Source of the DNA: Skeletonema tropicum
Lineage: Eukaryota; Bacillariophyta; Thalassiosirophyceae; Thalassiosirales; Thalassiosiraceae
Direction: 5' to 3'
DNA length: 64,000 bases
NCBI GenBank assembly: GCA_037178625.1
Contig: CM074136.1
Coordinates: 1,860,001 to 1,924,000, forward strand
Both the position numbers and the translations under genes were made by a program. This document shows positions 1 to 8,335 of this stretch, one piece after another. The notes under the pieces were generated by a model. It was not told the origin of the DNA, did no database searches, and saw only the letters and a program-made list of their open reading frames with translations. Every line of letters starts with the position of its first letter. Position 1 is the stretch's first letter.

Positions 1-1200
1 CCAACACTTCTCCATCATTGCCAATAAAACTGACACACCATATGCGGCTGCTAGTCTCAAATGATCTTGCTACGTGAAGGATGAAGTTGCAGTGTAAGTA
101 ATCTCGTGGAATGGTGGCAAAGGGTGCTTCCCCTTTGCCGCAATCATCTGCGCAAGGCATAGCGTGAATTCTTTGGCGTAGACTTTTTTCGGCATTTCGA
201 TTTTGATCATCTGTTGTGAGAATATACTCGAAAGAATTCATTTTATACTCCTGCCTTTTGTGACAAGAATTTACTCTATGGCGTTCGCCACTGCAGAAAG
301 AACACGAACCTGACACCTTCGGATTGCCTTCTATCAAATGAGATGTCGTGCGAGCAACCATTGGAGTTTTTTTCTGCTTCTTCTTCTTCGCTGCAACCTC
401 TCGTATTGGTGCTAACCTCATCTTACTCTGCCTCTTGATCGTCTCTTTTGATGGTGCATCAACACAATGCCCCGACATGTTTGTCTCGGTAGAGTCAGGG
501 TCACGAGTCGTAAGACGTTCAATTTCTAGTGCCAAATCAGATATCGCAAACTGTAGATCCACTGGCATGTTTGAATATCCATCAATAACACTAGTAAAGA
601 CATTCTTGACGGAGTTCTTGCTCATCGGCACCACCTTACCTACACTCTTCGACGGTAATTGCCCAGGTCGAGACGTTTCTCTGGCGGGGGAGAAGGCTTG
701 TGTCTGTACGTGTCATGTCAACCTTACCAAACATCACATCAGTCATGACTTCATCCGTTTCTTCCACTAACATACCATCATCTAAATTACCAACAGATAA
801 GTCACCTTGGGCAGGTGAAATGTTTTCAGCCTCGTATCCTATCATAGCGTCAAGAGAGTTTCCTTCTCCTGTGTTAGATGTGTCCGTCCAACCAATAATG
901 GATCCGGAAACACGTGTTCGTGCGAAGTGTCTTGGCTTGAATAATGATTCTTGAAATCCACCTTTTGCTAGAATTTCATGAGGGCACATATCTTCATCAT
1001 TGGCAAGTCTTGCAGCACAATCGCATCTACTGGATTCTGTCACAAACAATCTTGGTGGCTCATTGGACAGATTGCTGAACACAGCAGTGCAACCATTGTG
1101 TCCTGTGGAGTTTTCATCTTGCACATAATCTTGAACTACAAATAAGTTTTTGGTACGTTCAAGAGAATCTGCAAATCGCTCATAAGCTCTTGTCAGATCC
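1..1200 (-). CDS. MULE-type transposase, C-terminal part (partial, frame-broken)
   Basis: Seen: on the minus strand an open frame (1124 down to 636, continuing upstream to about 1200) carries C-D-C then, ten residues on, C-P-H, the CxC...CxH pattern of a SWIM zinc finger. A second frame, open from about 634 to the window edge, has a Lys-rich stretch and then C-x2-C-x4-H-x4-C (around 290-250), a zinc knuckle. Known: SWIM finger followed by zinc knuckle is the usual C-terminal layout of Mutator-like (MULE/FAR1-type) transposases. Inferred: one gene; the join at about 634-640 is either an intron (a GTAAGG donor lies there) or a frameshift. The catalytic domain is not visible, and a TGA near 1207 closes the frame upstream. 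It differs from the second MULE at 17-20 kb, whose SWIM histidine is Asp. It could be a dead copy. Confidence 0.5.
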
Positions 1201-1207
1201 TTGGATT

Positions 1208-1779
1208 GTCACTGACAAATATAACAAGAGGCAAAAGCATTTGATGGCGATTATCGTTTCATCTTCTGAGGAGAGGGTATGGTGGATAGTGAGCATCTTG
1301 GCAATGAAGTGGGCCGTCTGGAGAGCAAAAAATTTAATTACAAGACTTTTACGGCGAATCTAACTCCGTAAATCGATTCGAGCCAATCGTCGACTTTCTG
1401 CCATTGAGCACACACAGCTCATTCAGCAAGTGGTCTACCGATTGCCTAATTATATCTCCTTGATCGCAAGATCGTGTGCTACAATATTCCCGCTTTAAAG
1501 CTCTCAAATCGAGCCAGAATTGATTTTAGAAAGCATTATTCCGAGAACTGGTCATTCTGCCAAGAACTAGTTTTTCACTACTAAAGTAAAAGTGAGAATT
1601 GAGCCAACCGATACGGCACGAGTAATAATCCGGAGGAGCAACCTATTTCTTCCACCTCTATGTAGTGACATGCACCCCAAATGATTCCTACTTTTGCAGC
1701 TGCCTTCTCAACTGAGCTTCCTCCAGTTTTCGTTATATGTACAAATTCCAGTGGATTCGAAGAGCCTACTTACCAAGCC
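1208..1779. other. Intergenic, no supported gene
   Basis: No frame with recognisable protein character on either strand. A short plus-strand open stretch around 1375-1495 has no start and no family resemblance I recognise. It may contain further degraded parts of the MULE gene to its left. Confidence 0.4.
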
Positions 1780-3065
1780 CTAGCTGTCAAAGATTTCGTT
1801 CTCGCTTCCCATGCATTTGTCACAGAATTGATAATATGGGACAGTTTCCAACAGATATTTCTCAACCTTTTCCGAAACAGTTGCATTCCCCCAAATACAT
1901 TCATTTGTTTGATTGCGAGGTCCATTTGTCACTCTCTGCACATAAGGTGTTGACTGAAACCTACGTTTTTGAAGAATGCCTGACATATATTCTGGGTAGT
2001 CAGTGAACTGCGTCTTGAAGTCAAAGCACCTCACATCAAAGTGCTCCTTTAGTTGATGATCATATCGATTTAAAAGAACATAGCACTCTTTCACAGACTT
2101 GAACAGTTCTTCATCTGTCTTGGCGTCACATGCAAGCATCCTATGCTTAAAATTACACTGCGACATGAGGTGATCAAGCCTGTCTCGACAAGGAACATGC
2201 AACTCCATCTTTAATCCGTGAAATTTACCACCCCCAAAAGTATCCCTCCAGAATGTCCAATCGTCTTCTTGACTAATGTAATCACACTCTTCAAACCCTA
2301 TTTCCTTCATGAGCTTCGGCATAACTATGCTTCTTCCTAAAGGATGAATTGTTTCTCCTTTCTCCGACTTCATTTTGGCTCGTTCGTTGTCTTGGAATGC
2401 ATCATAACTGTACCCCTTGTGTCCACAAACGCGCTCGAACGTATTAGCCAAGACGCCGTTCAGTGATGTTCCACCTGTCTTTGCCATATGAACATGTCCA
2501 TATAGAATAGGTGGATGGGAGGTTGTCACATTATCATTGCCATCACTTTCCCCCTGAACTGTAACTTGATGTATGGCCGCAATTCGATCATATGATGGAT
2601 CCGACGGCGGCTCAATGTCAAACGACAAACCTTTCTCATACACCTCCGGGCAACAGATTTTCTCCTCCTTCTTCAGAGTCTCACATATACTAGTGCTTCC
2701 ATTCTTTTTCATTTCTCCATCTGCCATCTTCTTGATCGAGCGACAAGAGTATGTCCTCCAGTTTTAGGAACTAACAAATCTAAATTTTGAATGACTTTCT
2801 CCCCCTCACAAAATGTGCATTGAGTTGCAGAGCCTCCCAGTTTTGCCATACCACTACCACCACCAAATTTTATTCCATGCACTCCCATGATTTCCAACTC
2901 AGTAATATTTTCCCGCACCTTGTTCGTATCCATATCCACATCCAGATTTTGTAGATTGGTCAATAGTGTCACTATTGACCAAGTAATCAACAACGCGATT
3001 GGGACAGCAAGGATAACATATCTCTTGACAGCAAAAGGAAGGAAAGCAAGAGTTCTTGAAGGCAT
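1780..3065 (-). CDS. Type II membrane sulfotransferase-like protein (frameshifted)
   Basis: Two overlapping minus frames form one gene. The first (3065-2709, ATG at 3065) has a short basic N-terminus and one hydrophobic segment (about residues 12-35), a signal anchor of the kind used by Golgi enzymes. It then begins a Cys module C-T-F-C-E-G. The second frame (to 1780) finishes that module (T-Y-S-C ... I-C-E-T ... C-C-P-E), so the shift must lie at about 2746-2765. Downstream is the motif H-V-H-M-A-K-T-G-G-T-S-L-N, the PAPS 5'-phosphosulfate-binding loop of Golgi carbohydrate sulfotransferases, followed by a Cys-containing luminal domain with N-glycosylation sites. Inferred role: sulfation of cell-wall or secreted polysaccharide. 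The acceptor is unknown. The frame change needs one missing base; no usable intron was found there. Confidence 0.6.
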
Positions 3066-3708
3066 GATGCTGATACGTACGAGACGACAACAAGAGCAGG
3101 CAGTACTGGTTCCAGTACTTAGCGTCTTGGGGGCATCACTTATTTATGTACCTCTCTAGAGTACCACTGCGCTGTGGCAGCCGCAAACAAAAAAAAAACC
3201 AAAGCGGTAAGATACATATCTCATTTTAGTGTCCGATGACATCTTTCCCTTTTTCAAAATGACTCATGACTCCTGGTCCACCACAACGGTTCAGCCTCTT
3301 GTAATTTGACGGTTAACGTCTCTCGTCATTTTCCTCCTTTTTGTCACATTAACCTACGATACATAAAGACACACGTAGGAGTAATCAGCGAGTTTGTCAA
3401 TAAAGTGTCACAAATCTAGAAAAAATAGAATTTTCCAAAAGACGCTACCTTTCGCCATAAACCGTCGTGCCCCTGTCACAATGTCTCCGTCCAGCGGCAC
3501 TGGAGTCACGAACTTCAACTGCTTCCGCTCAGTACTTACTTAACTTAGCCTGGCGCCTGGCAGCGCCTGGCGCAGGGGCTGGTGGAGCGCAATAATACAC
3601 ATAAAACAAATAATAGGCAAACAATCTCTACTTCTGGCTTGGAAGGTTTGTGAAGTGTCTGCATAGATCGTCGCCGGGTACGGAGCAACAACAACATCAA
3701 CTAAAATC
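3066..3708. other. Intergenic between divergently transcribed genes
   Basis: Holds the upstream regions of the sulfotransferase-like gene (minus) and the sugar transporter (plus). Visible details are an A-run at 3188-3197, a 22-bp segment at 3499-3520 repeated at 7359-7380, and a small GC-rich repeat of 'ctggcgc' type at 3548-3580. No coding frame was supported. Confidence 0.5.
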
Positions 3709-4862
3709 ATGGAAAATAGGAGCGCCCGACTCGCAGCTGACTCCAGCAACGGCGTCAGCGCCAGTGACAACAATCGCGCCACCGAAGTCGATGAAGAAAT
3801 GGTATCTCTCACAAAAACTCATCCAGCAGCTGGGGGCTCATCATTTGGAAGAATGTTTGGTCGGCCAAAAATGCAAGTCTGTTTGCACTTGTCCTTCAAC
3901 AATCAGGGCTTGTATTGATGATTCGCTACTCTCGAACTGCTGTGGGACCTGAGCACATCCCATACATTCCATCGGTTGTGGTTGTGTCTGCGGAAGTCCT
4001 CAAATTCATGCTGAACGGGTCGCTCGAAATCGCTTTCAATCCAGATGGCAGAAGTGATAGAATCGACATGTTGAAAACAATTTTGTTCAATATGATTACC
4101 TTGGAGTCCCTCAAGCTATTTGTACCAGCCCTACTCTACCTGATTCAAAACAATCTACTCTTTGTTGCGCTCAAAAACCTTTCTGTGCCAGTCTATCAAG
4201 TGCTCAATCAGGGTAAACTATTCACAACAGCCTTCTTCAGCAGACTCTTGCTCGACAAGAAAATTTCCTACTGTCAATATTTCTCGTTACTGATGTTGGC
4301 CGCAGGCGTGGTGATTGTACAGCAGTCCACCAATAAAGATCAAAGCTCGTCAACGAATGAGGGGAATCCCTGGATTGGATTTTTGGCTGTGCTTTTCTCC
4401 TGCGTTACGTCTGGATTTGCCGCCGTCTACTTTGAAAAGGTACTCAAACAAAAATCTGATACACAGAAACAACTTTCCGTTTACGTTCGAAACATGCAGC
4501 TTGCATTTTGGTCTATTGGACTTGGGACTGTTCCTATATTCATGACTGAAGATAGGAATCTTGTGCTGCAAAATGGATTGTTCCAAGGTTATACCTGGAT
4601 TGTGTTGACAATAATTGTCTTTCAGGCCATCACAGGACTTCTGGTGGGATTCGTCATGAAGTATGCAGATTCTGTATTAAAGGGATTTGCCACTTCTGTG
4701 GCAGTAGTGTTGGCAACTATTCTGAGCATTGTCTTCTTTAATGACAGAGTGAATGAGCTCTTTCTTGTTGGTGCTACTCTTGTGATCTTGGCTGTTCGTA
4801 CGTACACGAAGAATCCACCGGTAGACGTACCATCAGCGGGAGGAGCGGGAGGTAATTCATAA
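3709..4862 (+). CDS. Nucleotide-sugar transporter, SLC35A family
   Basis: Multi-pass Golgi antiporter of the UDP-GlcNAc/UDP-galactose/CMP-sialic acid family. The body shows family signatures: L-V-L-M-I-R-Y-S-R-T after TM1, L-Q/I-Q-N-N-L-L-F-V-A-L, Y-Q-V-L-N-Q-G-K-L-F-T-T-A, S-G-F-A-A-V-Y-F-E-K-V-L-K, R-N-M-Q-L and K-Y-A-D-S-V-L-K-G-F-A-T-S. The open frame starting at 3915 lacks TM1. The missing start is recovered with exon 1 3709-3801 (ATG at 3709) and a 50-nt intron 3802-3851 (GTATCT...GAAG), which joins in phase to a frame reading A-K-N-A-S-L-F-A-L-V-L-Q-Q-S. The cytosolic N-terminus is then 31 hydrophilic residues. The total is about 367 residues, near the family norm. Substrate cannot be decided by eye. 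The intron is inferred; the rest is seen. Confidence 0.88.
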
Positions 4863-5340
4863 CCATTTTACAAGAAGAAAATAATCTATCTATCTAACTA
4901 CTTCTTTTATGTATCTACTTCTAGTGTGTAACGCAGGTCAGCGATGTCTCTCGGGCGTAACAACAAGAAGGCCGTTACCATTCTTCTTGCGACCAAGGAC
5001 ATGGACCCTTTTTATATTTGTTGTGACCCGTGTAACATCTCTAGAGAGAGGCCAACATCTCTGGCTCAAAGACAAAGAAGTGTAACCCTTTAGAAGAGAA
5101 AATTACCTTTGGATCAAGGCATTTCAACATATCTTTATTGAGAACCAAAAGAATTGTCTCACTACAGATCTCCAAATTGACCAAAATAAACAAAATAAAA
5201 GCTGGTGAATTGCTAGAGCAAAAAAACATTCGACAAAAAAGTAGCGCTTTATGGTACAAAAGCCAGTTATAGATTCGTCTATACATACATATGTACAAAA
5301 GGATTTGAGATCTGATTAGCTTTAAAATTACATGCTTGCT
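4863..5340. other. Intergenic, AT-rich, no gene seen
   Basis: 3' flank of the transporter running into the satellite array. A minus-strand open frame over 5041-5433 has no family resemblance and overlaps the satellite, so it is treated as chance. Confidence 0.5.
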
Positions 5341-6344
5341 AATACAAGCGAATTGACACTGCTCAGATGGAGAGCTTACGTTGAACATGGATAATCTGAG
5401 AGGTCCAGTGTGGGCTGGCCGGCAGCTCAACATTCTTCCAAATCGTATCCATCGTCGTCAATACGCGCATGAGCCGCTTCTAGTGGCTCAATATAGTTCG
5501 TGGCACAGCTCAGATGGGTAGCTTACGTAGAAGCGATGCTGCAGTCTCGTGGCTGATCTGAGAGGTCCAGTGTGGGCTGGGCGGCAGTTCTTTATTCTTC
5601 CAAATCGTATCCATCGTCGTCAATACGCGCATGAGCCGCTTCTAGTGGCTCAATATAGTTCGTGGCGATAGGATACAAGCACATGTGCACTGCTCAGATG
5701 GATAGCTTACGTAGAAGCGATGCTACAGTCTCGTGGCTGATCTGAGAGGTCCAGTGTGGGCTGGCCGGCAGCTCAACATTCTTCCAAATCGTATCCATCG
5801 TCGTCAATACGCGTATGAGCCGCTCCTAGTACCTCAATATAGTTCGTGGCACAGCTCAGATGGATAGCTTACGTAGAAGCGATGCTGCAGTCTCGTGGCT
5901 GATCTGAGAGGTCTAGTGTGGGCTGGCCGGCAGTTCTTCATTCTTCCAAATCGTATCCATCGTCGTCAATACGCGCATGAGCCGCTTCTAGTACCTCATT
6001 ATAGTTCGTGGCGATAGGATACAAGCACATGTGCACTGCTCAGATGGATAGCTTACGTAGAAGCGATGCTACAGTCTCGTGGCTGATCTGAGAGGTCCAG
6101 TGTGGGCTGGCCGGCAGCTCAACATTCGTCCAAATCGTATCCATCGTCGTCAATACGCGTATGAGCCGCTCCTAGTACCTCATTATAGTTCGTGGCGATA
6201 GGATACAAGCACATGTGCACTGCTCAGATGGATAGCTTACGTAGAAGCGATGCTACAGTCTCGTGGCTGATCTGAGAGGTCCAGTGTGGGCTGGCCGGCA
6301 GCTCTTCATTTTTCCAAATCGTATCCATCGTCGTCAATACGCGT
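5341..6344. repeat. Tandem satellite, dimeric higher-order repeat
   Basis: Six copies begin with 'ctcagatgg' at 5362, 5509, 5693, 5855, 6039 and 6223, giving periods of 147, 184, 162, 184 and 184. The 184 and 162 forms differ by a 22-nt insert containing 'ggatacaagcacatgtgca'. Units alternate between an A type ('gctcaacattc') and a B type ('ttctt.attc'), so the true period is a dimer of about 346-368 bp. Each unit carries a short inverted repeat, CTCAGAT ... ATCTGAG, about 45 nt apart. The first and last copies are partial. Open frames through it are not conserved between copies. Confidence 0.9.
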
Positions 6345-7587
6345 GTGCTTCACATTTTATTATAATCTTTGGCTCATCAGATGATTATGACTATCACATG
6401 ACAACAATGGCACACAGCAGCAAGAGCAGGAGCAGCAATGACGATGATGTTTCGAACAGTTGGCTTAACAAAACGCCTTATCAATCGCTGTCTAGCCAAG
6501 GGCCCAGCCCGACGCATTACCATTTCTCGAAGAAACTCTAATGGTTTCGTTATTCCTTCATCCTTACCATCCGACAAAACGACACAACAACTATTGTATT
6601 TGATTTTGATTGACTCTGTTGTGTGACTTGAAGTTCGACTAGGGTGGAATAAGTGCACATGATGTTGTCTCCGAAGAAGGCTTTGTTATGGCGCTACATT
6701 GCTTCTGAATAGATCTGAGTGGGATCGTCAACGATTTGTTAAGACTCTTCGGTTTCAATGAAGTAATGTTCGACGGATAAAGCTGCACATGGTCACTGAT
6801 GTCTGACATCGTTGGAATGCACAAAGTGTTTTCTCTTGTAGGAGATGGATGTTCAAACACATGTGTCTGTGTTGAATGACAGGGACTTTTGGGCCTCATA
6901 ATTTATTAATATGCAACAAACAGATATACACATTCATAACATAAGTCTCTACTCAATTATTTTAACAGTGCTTGGTGTCGATAGTGCTGAAACATTTGTT
7001 ACGACACACCAACGTTCATGCATTGCTCACGAGGAGTTGAGGATACACATTCATGTGCACTAATTGGCTTTGAATTTCTATCAAATGTAAAAATCAGTAC
7101 ATATCGCTGCTATGTCATGCATTCATACATCGAGCATTATATCTTTTATAGCACCATGCCTAGTAAAGTACGCTACTCGGGCGGAAATCCCATGTGATAT
7201 GATGATGTGCTCGATGATCGTTGGCGCCCACTTTGGTACCGCTTCTTGGACAGTTCCTACGTGCAAACAAATCTACCTAAATATGTGCGTGCCCGCTAAT
7301 TGTATGTCCGAAAGACATTCTACTTTTTTTGTATCTCCTTTCAAAATGACTTTGCGAGACTGGAGTCACGAACTTCAACTTCCTGGAGCAGGGGCTGCCA
7401 CAGTTTCTATTAAGACCATACTGTGGTAGTAGAAAAGTAGAAGTACGTTGGAATCAGTATGGCAACAGTATAACTCTAACTAAGGATAAAGGTGGTATGT
7501 AAGCAGAGTACTGGCATCAACATAACGGTACTGTAAACGCTAACTCTCGCCAAACATTTTTTCATCATCACTCACACATCGCACAAC
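6345..7587. other. Intergenic, no supported gene
   Basis: Short open frames at 6377-6658, 6438-6626, 6639-6899 and 7112-7429 lack any recognisable domain. A 22-bp segment at 7359-7380 is identical to 3499-3520, with weaker similarity on either side, so this is probably an old dispersed repeat. Confidence 0.4.
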
Positions 7588-7824
7588 TGTGATGGATAGC
7601 CGTCTTAGATGGCAATCCCCAATTGTATGGAAAAGAACTTTAGTTTAGGTTTAGTTTAGGTAGTTCCACGTCAAGGAATACCGCTTGTGAATGATGTTAG
7701 GATGTCAGAATCAGTCATCTGACACATCTAATCTTAGGATTGACATCCGGGTCTTCCCAGGTGTCAAGGCTCTCGTGAAGCTTTGCTTGGCAGAGCATCC
7801 TCATAAAGAGCAAGTAGTTATATA
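7588..7824 (+). repeat. 5' LTR
   Basis: 237 bp from TGTGATGG to TTATATA, matching 16484-16720 at every position I compared. An internal short direct repeat 'gtttaggtttagtttag' is present. The ends are TG...TA rather than the usual TG...CA, so the outer boundaries could be off by a few bases. Confidence 0.88.
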
Positions 7825-8335
7825 ATAGAAAATAATCCATCAAGTAAAACAGAAGTCTACAGTCCAATCGAATTGATTCAACGCCCTACATCTCCTTTTA
7901 TCTATTGGTGTTTGAGTTCTACAACCACTCAGACACCTCCATCGACGGTTACGCTAACGTCTCCCTCATCAACTAAGTGAACTATTACAGGTTATGAGCC
8001 CAACGTTTCTCTGCGTAGCGGTCTTTCCTCGTTTTAAAGTTCTTTGTTGCCTCAACGGCAACACCCTCCATTGACTTCTCTCCGTTGTTTGGTCGGCTTG
8101 ATCACCCGCCTCCTTCGTTGGTAGTCACCCTAAGTTTTCACCCAGTTAAGTTTTGAACATTCCTCCGAAGTTTGCGTGCTAGCTACACCTCGTTCGGAGT
8201 ACATTGGCCCCTGAAGGATTCATCATCGTCAAGTTCAGTTGTGCCGGCTAGATTCCATTGCGTCAAAAGCCACCCGCTAGATTCCTTTGTGTCAAAAGCA
8301 TATAAGTAAGTAGATTCGCCTCTGCACCGTTAACA
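7825..8335 (+). other. Retrotransposon 5' leader
   Basis: About 510 nt between the 5' LTR and the Gag ATG. It should contain the primer-binding site immediately after the LTR (atagaaaataatcc...), but I could not match it to a tRNA 3' end or an internal tRNA half. No coding frame. Confidence 0.6.

Noticed and set aside
1375..1495. Plus-strand open stretch as a gene fragment
   Set aside because: No start, no family resemblance, bounded by stops.
2700..2770. Short intron to explain the sulfotransferase frame change
   Set aside because: Donor/acceptor pairs tried (GTTAGT to AAG or GGCAG) give the wrong frame, or the segment is too short.
5341..6344. Regular repeats considered as a CRISPR array
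   Set aside because: The whole unit is repeated, without unique spacers, the unit is 160-184 bp, and the window is eukaryotic.
6438..6626. Small basic ORF that could be a mitochondrial presequence
   Set aside because: It is 62 codons long, ends without a following domain, and no splice join to a larger frame was found.
7825..7845. Primer-binding site complementary to a tRNA
   Set aside because: I could not match it to any tRNA sequence from memory with confidence.
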